64,000 nt of DNA from Bacteroidales bacterium. Its GTDB lineage: Bacteria; Bacteroidota; Bacteroidia; Bacteroidales; Marinilabiliaceae. Below the pieces are notes generated by a model that saw only the letters and a program-made list of their open reading frames with translations, made no database searches and had not been told where the DNA came from. The DNA lies in contig SUWW01000010.1 in NCBI GenBank assembly GCA_015061285.1, forward strand, positions 1-64,000, read 5' to 3'. The translations under genes were made by a program, and so were the position numbers. Positions 30,095 through 39,422 of the stretch are shown here, in pieces (position 1 is the first letter of the stretch; each line of letters starts with the position of its first letter).

Positions 30095-30102
30095 CAAATA
30101 TA
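30095..30102 (-). promoter_or_regulatory. -7 promoter element of the riboswitch leader
   Basis: TATATTTG on the minus strand is a perfect TAnnTTTG, ending about 17 nt before the aptamer. It indicates that thiG onward has its own promoter. It lies only 8 bp beyond the stop codon of the preceding gene. I found no clear -33. Confidence 0.5.
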
Positions 30103-30109
30103 AGCTTTT

Positions 30110-31306
30110 TTAGTTGTCGCTTAGTTTTTGATACCGAACATATCGTATCAACCTATTTTTCTCGTCATAGATCGATTCCTCTTTGGAAATAATTACGCCG
30201 TCTTCATCAAAGGTCGCTTTACAAATCTCGTTGTCGTTGTTATCAGTAATTATATAATCGACAAGTCTCCACGGGTGTGAATCATCATAATCTAAGTATT
30301 CGCGTTTTATCGTTTGATGCTCACCGTAAGAATATTCGTTCTTATATAGACCTCTTTTTATGCCATCAACAAAACGATAGTACGCTTCACTAATCACTTG
30401 GTCTGTACTTTCTTCATATTCAAATTCTTCAACTTCAAATACTGACCATACACTATCGCGCCAGTAATATCTATAGCAACAGGTTTCAAGTCCATGCTCG
30501 TTATAGGTACGTTCCGTTTTTGTCTCTTTTTCAAACTCATTTTTGCGAATATTATTTCTGTAAGAGACCTCTAAAAGAGGCGCATTTCTGTCATTATAGA
30601 AACGCTCGGTCTTTCTTTCTAACTGAAATGTCGTATCAGGCAAAAATTGTGAGTATTCAAACTCTATGGACGAATGGTCACCATAGGTAATTTCGGATTT
30701 TTCATCACATATGTATGAGTTAATTCCTCTATTGTACGTTGAATAGCGAACTAACATTCCTTCTTCATTATAAACTGCTTTACGTGTTTCAATCGGACAC
30801 CACGAACTATCGCAACTTATATAATTGATGTAAAGTGTCTCATTACCATTCGTATCGTATTCGATTTCTTCTTTTTGATATGGTTGCCAATTCTGCAATT
30901 TGTCGTCATATTGCCATAGGGTATTTTGTACTATATTTCCTTGGCTATCAGTTATTTCTTCATCTTTATAACGATTATCGCGTGCTGTGGTTTTTATAAT
31001 TTTTGTATCGACGGTATCGATAGTGGTTTCTTCGTGACGTTCACAAAAAGTGCTATCTCCAATAGTAATAAACACTTTTATTTCGTACCCTTGAGCATTG
31101 AACTTTTTTTCGCGCCTTTCATTGTGTTCAACAACTTGATTTTCATGAAATACTGAAATGTGATATAAGGTCAATTCACACGAATCGCTGTCGATGTGTT
31201 CAATCTCAGATATTAGCGTCGGTTTCAAGTGACTATCATCAGTTTGTGGCATTTGGCACCAACCATTCACTGATAGTATACATAATATGGGCAGAAGAAA
31301 TTTCAT
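30110..31306 (-). CDS. Secreted protein with YD/RHS-like repeats (398 aa)
   Basis: A signal peptide lies at residues 1-17 (LPILCILSVNGWCQ). The mature part is acidic and built of repeated tyrosine-rich strands with patterns such as YDTNGNE, YNEEGMLVRYSTY, YNEHGLETCCYRYYW and YDEKNRLIRYVRY. These resemble YD/MORN-like or DUF3836-type repeats of secreted Bacteroidetes proteins. It lies between thiE (8 bp upstream) and the riboswitch, with no evident link to thiamine, so it looks like an insertion that splits the usual thi order. I do not recognise a function. Confidence 0.7.
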   Translation of the reverse strand: MKFLLPILCILSVNGWCQMPQTDDSHLKPTLISEIEHIDSDSCELTLYHISVFHENQVVEHNERREKKFNAQGYEIKVFITIGDSTFCERHEETTIDTVDTKIIKTTARDNRYKDEEITDSQGNIVQNTLWQYDDKLQNWQPYQKEEIEYDTNGNETLYINYISCDSSWCPIETRKAVYNEEGMLVRYSTYNRGINSYICDEKSEITYGDHSSIEFEYSQFLPDTTFQLERKTERFYNDRNAPLLEVSYRNNIRKNEFEKETKTERTYNEHGLETCCYRYYWRDSVWSVFEVEEFEYEESTDQVISEAYYRFVDGIKRGLYKNEYSYGEHQTIKREYLDYDDSHPWRLVDYIITDNNDNEICKATFDEDGVIISKEESIYDEKNRLIRYVRYQKLSDN

Positions 31307-31314
31307 TGCTAATC

Positions 31315-31965
31315 CTATAGCGAACGCTCAATCATCGACACAACTTGCTGCGTCTTCAGCGTAATATCTTCAGCATTAAGTATTTCGCCCGACATAGCTA
31401 TGCCGTTTGGACCGCTCGCAAGCACATCGGGTATATCTTTTATAGTTATGCCGCCAATTGCCACAATCGGCCGATTGATGCCAGCTGAACGCGAACGCCA
31501 CACTATCTCTTGGTAACCTTCGAGACCGAGCACGGGCGCTAAGTTCTTTTTCGTAGTTGTATATCGGAATGGTCCACAGCCTATGTAGTCTACATAAGTA
31601 TGAACTTTTAGTATATCATCAAAAGTGTTACACGTACCACCTATTATCTTACTATCGCCTAAAATTTTGCGAGCTTCGCGTGGATGCATGTCATTCTTAC
31701 CAAGATGAACGCCATCGGCATCAACTTGCTTGCATACATCAACACAATCATCGACAATGAAAACGGCTGAATAGCTTTTGCAGAGCTCTTTCACCTTCCA
31801 AGCAAGCTTCAAAACCTCATCGACATCAGCGTTTTTCATACGCAACTGCACCCAACGGCATCCACCATCGAGCACACAACGCACACTGCTTAGAAGTTGA
31901 TCTTCGGAATCGCTGTTGGTAATAAACTGCAAACCAAAGCTGCGCATTTGAGTTGAATTAAGCAT
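31315..31965 (-). CDS. thiE: Thiamine phosphate synthase (216 aa)
   Basis: Joins HMP-PP and thiazole phosphate to thiamine phosphate. TIM-barrel signatures present: CRWVQLRMKN, VFIVDDCVDVCKQVDADGVHLGKND, YIGCGPFRYTTTKKN, RPIVAIGGI and a closing GIAMSGEIL. Length is typical. It begins 3 bp after thiS and is followed 8 bp later by an unrelated secreted protein gene. It lies upstream of the TPP riboswitch on its own strand, so it would escape that riboswitch unless another control acts at the ispB-like gene. Confidence 0.93.
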   Translation of the reverse strand: MLNSTQMRSFGLQFITNSDSEDQLLSSVRCVLDGGCRWVQLRMKNADVDEVLKLAWKVKELCKSYSAVFIVDDCVDVCKQVDADGVHLGKNDMHPREARKILGDSKIIGGTCNTFDDILKVHTYVDYIGCGPFRYTTTKKNLAPVLGLEGYQEIVWRSRSAGINRPIVAIGGITIKDIPDVLASGPNGIAMSGEILNAEDITLKTQQVVSMIERSL

Positions 31966-31968
31966 ATA

Positions 31969-32166
31969 TCACCCTCCGCAAGCTGCTTTTATCACTATAA
32001 ATTTCATACCCTCCTCAATATGAAAATCTTTCCACGTGTCGCGCGAAATAATATTCATATTGTAGGCTACGGCAATACCTTCAGGTTTCAAACCCAGCTG
32101 AGCAATAAGGTCAGCAACCGAATCGCCGTGAAAATCTACAGATTCATCATTTACGAAAACATTCAT
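31969..32166 (-). CDS. thiS: Sulfur carrier protein (65 aa)
   Basis: Ubiquitin-like sulfur donor for thiazole synthesis, thiocarboxylated at its C-terminus. The protein ends with the required Gly-Gly (KAACGG). The length (65 aa) and pattern (MNVFVNDE, LGLKPEGIAVAYNMNIISRD) fit the family. The stop is 3 bp before thiE. Its activator (ThiF) is not in the window; TcdA at 23.5 kb is a related fold but a different family. Confidence 0.93.
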   Translation of the reverse strand: MNVFVNDESVDFHGDSVADLIAQLGLKPEGIAVAYNMNIISRDTWKDFHIEEGMKFIVIKAACGG

Positions 32167-32191
32167 CGTAATTAATAATATCGATTAGTAA

Positions 32192-33166
32192 CTATTTCTG
32201 TCTTTCCTTGTTGAACTGAACCAAATCGTGAAGAGCTTGAAGTGCTTCAGAGTTTTTGAAACCTATTAGGCAATCGGTAGCTTCTCGACTATAATAATCC
32301 ATTCTTTTGCGGGCGTAATCGCATCCACCATAGTGCTCAACAAGCTCTGTTGCAGCCAAAACTGTTTTTTCCGATTTCGAATCGTGAGAAATGGCGCGTA
32401 ATAAGGCTTTTCGCTCCTTGGGTGTAGCTTGAGACAGTGCATAAATAAGCGGCAGAGTTAGTTTGCGCTCCTTAACATCGTTGCCCGATGGTTTACCCAA
32501 TAGATTCGATTTTTCGTAGTCGAAAATATCATCGCGAATTTGAAAAGCCATACCAAGGTTAATTCCGTAATTATAAAGCTTTTCAGCTTGGTCATCTGAA
32601 GCATTAGCCGAGATAGCACCACACTTTGTGCAAGCTGCAATCAGTGTAGCTGTTTTACGTCTAATAATATCATAGTAAGCTGGCTCATCGATATCAAGAG
32701 AATCGGCACGACGAAGTTGTATAAGTTCTCCTTCGCTAATCTCTTCAACCGATTCGCTCACAATTTTGAGCATCTTATAGCTTTTTGCATTAATTGCGGT
32801 CTGCAACCCACGAGCAAGAAAAAAATCACCAATGAGCACAGCGAGCTTTGAATTCCAAATGGCATTCACGCTGAACTGACCACGTCGTTGATAAGTTTCA
32901 TCGACAACGTCATCGTGGACGAGCGTGGCGGTATGCAGAAGTTCGATAAGAGTAGCTGCAGTGTAGCTATCATCAGATACCTCGCCAACGGTTTTCGCTG
33001 CTAAGAATACCAACATTGGGCGCATTTGCTTTCCCTTTCGCCTTAGTATGTAGTTGGTGATAGCTGTAAGAAGCAAGTTGGGTGAGCGTAGAGCCTTAAC
33101 AAAGAATGGCTCGAAACTTTTCATTTCGGGCTCAATAGGCTGACGTATGTCGCTAAGTGTTATCAA
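32192..33166 (-). CDS. ispB: Trans-polyprenyl diphosphate synthase (324 aa)
   Basis: Elongates farnesyl diphosphate with IPP to long prenyl chains, probably for menaquinone. The first aspartate-rich motif is HDDVVDE (about residues 78-84) and the second is QIRDDIFDY (about 205-213), both intact. The basic segment KGKQMRPMLVFL is at the N-terminus. Product length cannot be fixed from this. It is the first gene of the thiS-thiE run, 25 bp upstream of thiS, and is divergent from the PH-domain gene at 33212. Confidence 0.88.
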   Translation of the reverse strand: MITLSDIRQPIEPEMKSFEPFFVKALRSPNLLLTAITNYILRRKGKQMRPMLVFLAAKTVGEVSDDSYTAATLIELLHTATLVHDDVVDETYQRRGQFSVNAIWNSKLAVLIGDFFLARGLQTAINAKSYKMLKIVSESVEEISEGELIQLRRADSLDIDEPAYYDIIRRKTATLIAACTKCGAISANASDDQAEKLYNYGINLGMAFQIRDDIFDYEKSNLLGKPSGNDVKERKLTLPLIYALSQATPKERKALLRAISHDSKSEKTVLAATELVEHYGGCDYARKRMDYYSREATDCLIGFKNSEALQALHDLVQFNKERQK

Positions 33167-33211
33167 GATTATACCTATTTTTGGTCTGCGAATTTATCTA
33201 CTTACATAAAA

Positions 33212-33640
33212 ATGAGCAACGAAAAAGAGATTTGGCAAGGTTCGCCTTCACAATGGGAAAACGCGCAATCGATGGCCATTTGCATATTGCTAATTTGGCT
33301 CATCATTCCAATTTTTGTGATTATATACAAACGTATATACACAAAAAACCACAAATTCCGCATAACTAACCAACGTATAGTGGAAGAGTTTGGTGTGTTT
33401 CGCACCACTATAAACGAAACGGAACTCCAACGCGTGAAGGATATAAAATACGAGCAATCGTTTCTACAAAAAATTTTAGGTTTATCTACAATAACACTAA
33501 TAACATCGGACGTGACAAACGTCATAACCACTATCAACTACGTGAAAAATGGTCGCCAGCTTCGCGAAGACATTCGCAACGCAGTTGAAGAACGCCGTAA
33601 CGAAAAAGGCGTTCGCGAGTTTGAAACATTCGATAGATAA
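33212..33640 (+). CDS. bPH2 (DUF304) domain membrane protein (142 aa)
   Basis: Small protein with a short N-terminal segment (EIWQGSPSQWENA), a transmembrane region at about 22-44 (ICILLIWLIIPIFVII) and then a bacterial PH-like domain with KNHKFRITNQRIVEEFGVF and LGLSTITLITSD. This is the common YdbS/bPH2 pattern. The function of such proteins is generally unknown. It starts 45 bp from the divergent ispB-like gene. An antisense frame at 33202-33537 is a shadow. Confidence 0.8.
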   Translation: MSNEKEIWQGSPSQWENAQSMAICILLIWLIIPIFVIIYKRIYTKNHKFRITNQRIVEEFGVFRTTINETELQRVKDIKYEQSFLQKILGLSTITLITSDVTNVITTINYVKNGRQLREDIRNAVEERRNEKGVREFETFDR

Positions 33641-33752
33641 GTAGACTCAAATAGTAACGATTCGAAATGGCAGCTATTGTGTAATATCACAATTCGCACG
33701 TTTCATATTTACTATATACATAGCTATAAGCATAACCCTAACTCAACATAAC

Positions 33753-34802
33753 ATGACTAACAACAACAACAGCCGCATTCTACTTATCTACACAGGAGGC
33801 ACAATTGGTATGTGTAGGAATTCTTCAACTGGAGCACTTCAACCATTTGATTTTTCGCAACTTAATTCGCACATACCAGAACTTGCTCACCTTAACACCC
33901 AAATAGATGTTCACACATTCAACCCGCCTATCGACTCAAGCGATATGACGCCACAGCTATGGATAAACCTCGTCAGCGACATAGCCAAAGTATACAATGA
34001 TTACGATGGCTTTGTCATTCTTCACGGCACCGACACAATGTCGTACACCGCTTCGGCTCTTAGCTTCATGTTCGAAAACCTTACAAAACCTATAATTCTT
34101 ACCGGAAGTCAGTTACCTATAGGTCAGCCTCGCACCGACGGTAAAGAGAATCTAATAACAAGTGTAGAAATAGCCGCAGCAAAGCGACCTGATGGTCAAG
34201 CTATGGTGCCAGAGGTATGCATATATTTCAATTGGAAACTTTTGCGGGGAAACCGCACTATGAAGCATAGTTCAGATGAATTCAACGCATTCAAAAGTTT
34301 CAACTTTCCAAACCTCGCAAATGCTGGTGTCGATTTGGTCTACCACGAGGCAAATATTCGCCGACCAGACCCAACAAAACCCATGCGCCCACTGATGTCG
34401 ATAGACAATAATGTGATAATCTTCTCAATCTTTCCTGGAATACGTGAAGACATTATCCGTCACGTACTTACGACGCCCGACCTAAAAGGTGTTGTGATGC
34501 GAACCTTCGGCAGCGGGAATGCACCTCAGCTACCTTGGCTCAAAGAGGCAATAGCCGAAGCAACAGCACGCGGCAAAGTGATTGTGAACGTGAGTCAGTG
34601 CATGCAAGGCTGCATAGAAATGGGGCGCTACTCAACGGGTTACCAACTAAAAGAGGCTGGCGTTGTCAGCGGTCGCGACATGACGGTAGAGTGCGCCGTA
34701 ACAAAACTCATGTGCCTCCTCTCGCAATACTCCGACATCGACACTGTGCGTCAAATGATGACAAAAGATTTGCGGGGCGAACTATCTGAACAAGTATTGT
34801 AG
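33753..34802 (+). CDS. ansA: Type I (cytoplasmic) asparaginase (349 aa)
   Basis: Hydrolyses L-asparagine to aspartate and ammonia. The two catalytic threonine motifs are present: YTGGTIGM (residues 13-20) and HGTDTMSYTASALSFM (91-106). No signal peptide is seen, which fits the low-affinity cytoplasmic type. Further family text is ILTGSQLPIGQPRTDGKENLI. Length is normal (about 340). It is single-gene, with a 258-bp AT-rich gap downstream that shows no further gene. Confidence 0.93.
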   Translation: MTNNNNSRILLIYTGGTIGMCRNSSTGALQPFDFSQLNSHIPELAHLNTQIDVHTFNPPIDSSDMTPQLWINLVSDIAKVYNDYDGFVILHGTDTMSYTASALSFMFENLTKPIILTGSQLPIGQPRTDGKENLITSVEIAAAKRPDGQAMVPEVCIYFNWKLLRGNRTMKHSSDEFNAFKSFNFPNLANAGVDLVYHEANIRRPDPTKPMRPLMSIDNNVIIFSIFPGIREDIIRHVLTTPDLKGVVMRTFGSGNAPQLPWLKEAIAEATARGKVIVNVSQCMQGCIEMGRYSTGYQLKEAGVVSGRDMTVECAVTKLMCLLSQYSDIDTVRQMMTKDLRGELSEQVL

Positions 34803-35060
34803 TGAATACAATCATTCAGAACTAAATGAATAATCATACGCACAGACGGCTCTGTATCGCATTCCTTACTTACAGAAACCATAAACTCGCAAACTTGCGA
34901 CTCTATGCGTAATAGAGTAAACTATAATCTATTGATGCATCAATGAATAGCGCATACGTAAAAGTTTTCGCTAAATTTCATTCAGCATAAATAACAACTG
35001 AAGCATATTTTAACGTAATTAGCGTATTATTAATAGTCTTTACACCAAAATTCGAAAAGA

Positions 35061-35564
35061 ATGAAAAATTTATTATTACTAGCGTCTTTCGCTATGTTAT
35101 GCTTGGGTGCTAACGCACAGAAAATTGTAAGTGGTTCACTTTCTCCCGTAAAGAATGCAGAAAAAATCAACTTTGTTGTCGATTATTCGAAGACATCTTT
35201 CAATGGAAAGAATGAAGCAGCATTCTCAGAATATGAAGAGGATTGGCAGAAAGATAAACCTGAAGTTATCGACTACATTTTGGCTGGCGTCCGCGATAAT
35301 ATGAAAGGCAAGATTTCGTTTGGCGAATTTGCAGATGCTGAATACACGCTCACCATCTACCCTATTGAAATTGAGAGAAAGGGTGACACAGAAGCTGAAG
35401 CAACCATAACCGACAAGCAAGGCAACGTAATCTGCAGCATGAAAGATTTTGAAGGCGAAGGCGGTACGTTTGGTACTAAGCTAAACCTCATCAAAGATGG
35501 AGCAAAAGAATTGGGTCAAAACGTGGGAAAATTCCTCAAAAAACAAATTCGCAAAGCGAAATAA
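35061..35564 (+). CDS. Hypothetical secreted protein (167 aa)
   Basis: A clear signal peptide (residues 1-19, ending GANAQ) is followed by about 148 mature residues. These have alternating strands, an acidic middle and a basic C-terminus (LKKQIRKAK). I do not recognise the family. The layout resembles small periplasmic or outer-membrane-associated proteins of Bacteroidetes. It is single-gene, followed by a strong terminator at 35595. Confidence 0.65.
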   Translation: MKNLLLLASFAMLCLGANAQKIVSGSLSPVKNAEKINFVVDYSKTSFNGKNEAAFSEYEEDWQKDKPEVIDYILAGVRDNMKGKISFGEFADAEYTLTIYPIEIERKGDTEAEATITDKQGNVICSMKDFEGEGGTFGTKLNLIKDGAKELGQNVGKFLKKQIRKAK

Positions 35565-35594
35565 ACTACAGTCACAATTCTAAATAGAATAGTT

Positions 35595-35626
35595 AAGCGC
35601 TCATAGAAAAGAACCTATGAGCGCTT
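35595..35626 (+). terminator. Rho-independent terminator
   Basis: A perfect 12-bp stem AAGCGCTCATAG/CTATGAGCGCTT with an 8-nt loop, followed by GCT6. It lies 30 bp past the stop of the gene ending at 35564. Confidence 0.88.
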
Positions 35627-35699
35627 GCTTTTTTGTTACATTGTAGATACTAAGATATTTCTTACCAAATGAAACATAACTATACATACATAAAAAACT

Positions 35700-35734
35700 A
35701 AGCGCCCGCAGTAGAATATCTACCACGGGCGCTT
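35700..35734 (-). terminator. Rho-independent terminator of asd
   Basis: Stem AAGCGCCCG/CGGGCGCTT with a 17-nt interior, followed on the minus strand by AGT6. It lies 26 bp beyond the asd stop codon. Confidence 0.8.
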
Positions 35735-35760
35735 CTGTTATATCGTCTATTGTGAATTGA

Positions 35761-36771
35761 CTATTTCACTTGCTTTTGCGCAATGAGATATTCGGCAATC
35801 TGAACGGCGTTGAGTGCGGCGCCTTTCTTTATTTGGTCGCCGACGAGCCAGAATGTCAAACCATTAGGGTTAGCCAAATCTTTACGGATACGACCAACGT
35901 AAACATCATCTTTGCCAGCAAGGAAGAGAGGCATAGGATACTTCTTATTCTCAGGCTCATCCATAAGTTGAATGCCTTCGCCCTCTGCTATTGCTTTGCG
36001 AGCTTCTTCAACGCTGATTGGGCGCTCTGTCTCAATCCAAACCGACTCAGAGTGGCTACGGAGCGAAGGAACGCGAACGCACATCGCTGAGCAAGCCACA
36101 TCGCTATGCATAATCTTGCGAGTCTCGTTGAACATCTTCATTTCTTCCTTAGTGTAACCATTGTCCATGAAGACATCGATTTGCGGAATTACGTTGTATG
36201 CAAGCTGATATTGGAATTTCTTCACAGTAGCCTCTTTGCCAGCGAGCACTTCGCGATATTGCTGCTCGAGTTCAGCCATTGCAGCAGCACCGGCACCAGA
36301 AGCAGCTTGATAAGTAGCAACATGAATACGTTTGATGTGGCTGAGGCGCTCAAGAGCTTGAAGCACTACAACCATCATAATAGTAGTACAGTTAGGATTA
36401 GCAATAATATTACGCGGACGGTTGAGGGCATCAGCAGCGTTGCACTCTGGAACTACCAAAGGCACATCGTTGTCCATACGGAAAGCCGACGAGTTATCAA
36501 TCATTATAGCGCCATACTTAGTAATATCTTCAGCATACTCTTTCGAAACGCCAGCACCAGCCGAAGTCAAAGCGATGTCGATATCTTTGAAATCGTCGCC
36601 ATGCTTAAGGAGTTGAACTGTGAGCTCTTTACCCTTGTATGTGTATTTTTTACCAGCACTACGTTCAGAACCGAAAAGGACCAATTCGTCCAAAGGAAAG
36701 TTACGTTCTGCCAAAACGCGCAGAAATTCTTGACCGACGGCGCCACTTGCACCAACAATAGCTACTTTCAT
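35761..36771 (-). CDS. asd: Aspartate-semialdehyde dehydrogenase (336 aa)
   Basis: NADPH-dependent reduction of aspartyl phosphate in the lysine, threonine and methionine pathway. It shows the nucleotide loop [10 protein letters not shown] (residues 7-16), the NSSAFRM segment (93-99), the catalytic C128 in NPNCTT, and the [12 protein letters not shown] substrate-site text. Length is normal for the shorter bacterial class (about 330-340). It is single-gene with a likely promoter at 36815 and a terminator at 35700. The plus-strand frame at 36106-36807 is antisense. Confidence 0.95.
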   Translation of the reverse strand: MKVAIVGASGAVGQEFLRVLAERNFPLDELVLFGSERSAGKKYTYKGKELTVQLLKHGDDFKDIDIALTSAGAGVSKEYAEDITKYGAIMIDNSSAFRMDNDVPLVVPECNAADALNRPRNIIANPNCTTIMMVVVLQALERLSHIKRIHVATYQAASGAGAAAMAELEQQYREVLAGKEATVKKFQYQLAYNVIPQIDVFMDNGYTKEEMKMFNETRKIMHSDVACSAMCVRVPSLRSHSESVWIETERPISVEEARKAIAEGEGIQLMDEPENKKYPMPLFLAGKDDVYVGRIRKDLANPNGLTFWLVGDQIKKGAALNAVQIAEYLIAQKQVK

Positions 36772-36814
36772 TATGTGAAATTCTTAATGTTTTATATCGT
36801 TTTATAACATGGCG

Positions 36815-36847
36815 CAAAAATAATAGAAATGCGTTTAGAAATACAAC
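36815..36847 (-). promoter_or_regulatory. Bacteroidetes-type promoter for asd
   Basis: On the minus strand GTTG at 36847-36844 and TATTTTTG at 36822-36815 are separated by about 21 bp, fitting -33/-7. The leader would be about 40 nt. Confidence 0.5.
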
Positions 36848-36886
36848 ACTGAATAATTATGTAAGTATTAATTATTCATAAATACA

Positions 36887-36915
36887 AAAGGCATCTCCAC
36901 GTGGGAAATGCCTTT
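36887..36915 (-). terminator. Terminator after tRNA-Asn
   Basis: Stem AAAGGCAT/ATGCCTTT extended by CCAC/GTGG, with T4 on the minus strand. It begins 3 nt beyond the tRNA 3' end. Confidence 0.75.
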
Positions 36916-36917
36916 AG

Positions 36918-36991
36918 CTCTCGAAGCTGGACTTGAACCAGCGACCCTCTGATTAACAGTCAGATGCTCTAACCAACTGAGCTATTCGAGA
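36918..36991 (-). tRNA. tRNA-Asn (GTT)
   Basis: A 74-nt cloverleaf on the minus strand: acceptor TCTCGAA/TTCGAGA, D arm TAGCTCAGTTGGTTAGAGC, anticodon arm CTGACTGTTAATCAGAG with GTT anticodon, T arm GCTGGTTCAAGTCCAGC, discriminator G. CCA is not encoded. It is a substrate class for the t6A/ct6A pathway that includes TcdA. Confidence 0.95.
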
Positions 36992-37081
36992 GTGTCTTTG
37001 TATATATAAAAACTCCTAAACCGGAGTTGAACAAGGGCAACCGCCATTGGCGAATTGCGAGGGCAAAAGTAATGTTTTTTA

Positions 37082-37089
37082 TACCTTTG
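37082..37089 (+). promoter_or_regulatory. -7 promoter element for the PfkB kinase gene
   Basis: TACCTTTG is a perfect TAnnTTTG followed by C, 34 bp before the ATG at 37124. The nearest TTG upstream is 24 bp away, too far for a good -33. Confidence 0.5.
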
Positions 37090-37123
37090 CGCAAAATTTC
37101 TAATCTAAATAATACAAAAAATA

Positions 37124-38113
37124 ATGGAAGCAAAAGTCTTGGGTTTAGGTAACGCCTTAGTAGACATATTAGTACGCATTCCTAACGATTCTATTCTCGA
37201 AGAGTTTGGTCTACCTCGAGGCAGTATGCAACTTGTGGAGCAAGAGCGCTCACAAGAAATATACAACGCTATCAAACAATATAATCCTCAGATAGTTGCT
37301 GGTGGTTCAGCATCGAACACTATCAATGGTTTGGCAAATCTTGGTGTCGCTACTGGCATGATAGGTAAGATTGGCCGCAACGAAATTGGCTCTCTATATA
37401 AAAAAGATATTATCAACGCGGGCATCGATCCTGTGCTTTTCGAAAGCGACACGCAATCGGGCAACTGCATATCGCTCATCTCAACCGATTCGGAACGCAC
37501 TATGGCCACTTGCCTCGGCGCGGCTATTGAACTCACAGCCGACGAGATTAACGAGGATATGTTCAAAGGCTATACACACTTCTACGTGGAAGGCTATCTC
37601 GTACAAAACAAAGAACTCATTGAAAAAGCACTATCAATAGCTCACGACAAAGGTCTCACCACTTGCATCGATTTGGCAAGCTACAATGTGGTGGAAGAGA
37701 ATCTTGAGTTCCTCAAGAAAATTATCAGCCGATACGTAGATATAGTATTTGCAAACGAAGAAGAAGCAACAGCGTTCTCGGGTAAGGAAGAAAAAGACGC
37801 ACTCGACGAGATTGGCGAATTTGCCGAAACTGTTATCGTAAAACTCGGTTGCCGCGGAAGCCTTATAAAAGTAGGCACTAAAACTTATCATGTAGGTATT
37901 ATAGAGTCGAAAGCTATCGACACTACAGGCGCAGGCGACCTTTACGCGTCTGGCTTCCTCTATGGTTTGATTAACGGCTTCACTCCAGAGAAATGTGCAG
38001 AAATTGGTGCGATTGTATCGGGTAACGTCATTGAAGTAATTGGACCGAAAATGGATATTTCTCGTTGGAATAGCATACGTCAGAATATCAAAAAGTTAGC
38101 TCAACAGAAATAG
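37124..38113 (+). CDS. PfkB-family carbohydrate/nucleoside kinase, probable adenosine kinase (329 aa)
   Basis: Cytoplasmic ribokinase-fold kinase. The N-terminal GLGNALVDILVRIPN, the substrate segment IVAGGSASNTINGLANLG and the C-terminal catalytic DTTGAGDLYASGFLYG (about 266-281, anion hole and catalytic Asp) are all present. The overall text most resembles the adenosine kinase-like branch that is widespread in Bacteroidetes, but substrate within PfkB is hard to fix. It is followed 3 bp later by the DEAD-box helicase gene, so both are co-transcribed. Confidence 0.88.
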   Translation: MEAKVLGLGNALVDILVRIPNDSILEEFGLPRGSMQLVEQERSQEIYNAIKQYNPQIVAGGSASNTINGLANLGVATGMIGKIGRNEIGSLYKKDIINAGIDPVLFESDTQSGNCISLISTDSERTMATCLGAAIELTADEINEDMFKGYTHFYVEGYLVQNKELIEKALSIAHDKGLTTCIDLASYNVVEENLEFLKKIISRYVDIVFANEEEATAFSGKEEKDALDEIGEFAETVIVKLGCRGSLIKVGTKTYHVGIIESKAIDTTGAGDLYASGFLYGLINGFTPEKCAEIGAIVSGNVIEVIGPKMDISRWNSIRQNIKKLAQQK

Positions 38114-38116
38114 ATT

Positions 38117-39352
38117 ATGAAATTCGACACGCTGAATCTTGACGCACGGCTGCAGAACAACATTAGTAGTCTCGACTATCGGCGTATGACCGATATTCAA
38201 TACAAAGCGTTCAAGCCCATAATGCAAAAAGACGACGTCTTGGCTGTAGCCCAAACTGGCACAGGCAAGACGGCTGCTTTTGGCATACCTACTATTCAGC
38301 GACTGTTGGAAAAGCCACAAAAACATCAATCGTACATAGTACGCTGTGTAGTTATGGAACCTACACACGAACTTGCGCATCAGGTAGGCGATGTTTTGAA
38401 GAAACTTGCAAACGGCACAGACATAAACACTTGCGCCATTTATGGAGGCGTAAACCAAGACGAACAAATAGAAAATCTCAAACGCGGAACCGACATAATA
38501 GTTGCCACTCCAGGACGATTATTCGACCTATCGGCTCAAGGTTATTTAGATGTTAGCTCATGCGAAATACTTATACTCGACGAAGCCGACCAAATGCTTG
38601 CACTCGGTTTTTTCAAAGATATAAAGCAATTATGCGCAAGATTGCCTAAACATCGTCAGACACTATTCTTTTCGGCTACCATCAATCCTGAGATAAAGAA
38701 GTTGGCTTATTCGCTTGTAGTAAAGCCAGTCAACATACGTATTTCGCCAAAGAACGCAGTGGCAAAGAACGTTACGCACGCCGTGCTGAAGGTGAAGATG
38801 GACGAGAAACGTTTCTACCTTGAGCGTATAAGACACGAAAATCCTGAAGCATCTATAATGGTATTCGTACGTACGCGCGTACGAGCCGAACGTGTAGCAG
38901 CAGCTATGAAACGCGTTGGTATTGATGCCGTAAATATTCATGGCGACAAGAGCCAGAAGGAACGAAATGCCGCTTTGGAAACTTTTCGAAAGCATGAAGT
39001 AACTATGCTTATAGCTACCGATGTGAGTGCTCGCGGCATAGATATTCCACACGTCAACTATGTAGTCAACTACGACGTACCCGATGTGGTGGAAAACTAC
39101 GTACACCGCGTTGGTAGAACAGGTCGCGGAATGGACAAAGGCTATGCATTGACATTTTGTGCACCCGAAGAGGAAAAACTCTTAGCCGACGTAGAAAAGT
39201 ATTTAGGCGGAAAAATAGATGAAATGAAGATGAGCCGCGAAGATCGCGAAGCCACAATTGACTTTTCGGAAGAAGCGTCCGACGATTGGAAATCACTCAT
39301 CGATAAAGAGATTAGCAAGGAAGAGAAGCGAAAAGGTAAAAGAAAGTGTTAA
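38117..39352 (+). CDS. DEAD-box RNA helicase (411 aa)
   Basis: ATP-dependent RNA helicase. It has the Q-motif region near residue 28, motif I AQTGTGKT (45-52), motif II DEAD (155-158), motif III SAT, and motif VI HRVGRTGRG near 329. The C-terminus is a short basic tail (KEEKRKGKRKC) instead of a long RNA-binding domain, as in RhlE-like proteins. Likely role in ribosome assembly or RNA decay. It is the second gene of a pair with the PfkB kinase. Confidence 0.93.
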   Translation: MKFDTLNLDARLQNNISSLDYRRMTDIQYKAFKPIMQKDDVLAVAQTGTGKTAAFGIPTIQRLLEKPQKHQSYIVRCVVMEPTHELAHQVGDVLKKLANGTDINTCAIYGGVNQDEQIENLKRGTDIIVATPGRLFDLSAQGYLDVSSCEILILDEADQMLALGFFKDIKQLCARLPKHRQTLFFSATINPEIKKLAYSLVVKPVNIRISPKNAVAKNVTHAVLKVKMDEKRFYLERIRHENPEASIMVFVRTRVRAERVAAAMKRVGIDAVNIHGDKSQKERNAALETFRKHEVTMLIATDVSARGIDIPHVNYVVNYDVPDVVENYVHRVGRTGRGMDKGYALTFCAPEEEKLLADVEKYLGGKIDEMKMSREDREATIDFSEEASDDWKSLIDKEISKEEKRKGKRKC

Positions 39353-39422
39353 TTACTGTTAATATTAACTTTTACAGAGCTTTCGAATATATTTTTGAAG
39401 TTTTTGAAAATTTTAGTGAGTC

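Noticed and set aside
30110-31306. Thiamine-related function for the secreted YD-repeat protein
   Set aside because: It has a signal peptide and repeat structure unlike any thiamine enzyme or carrier I know; only its location suggests a link.
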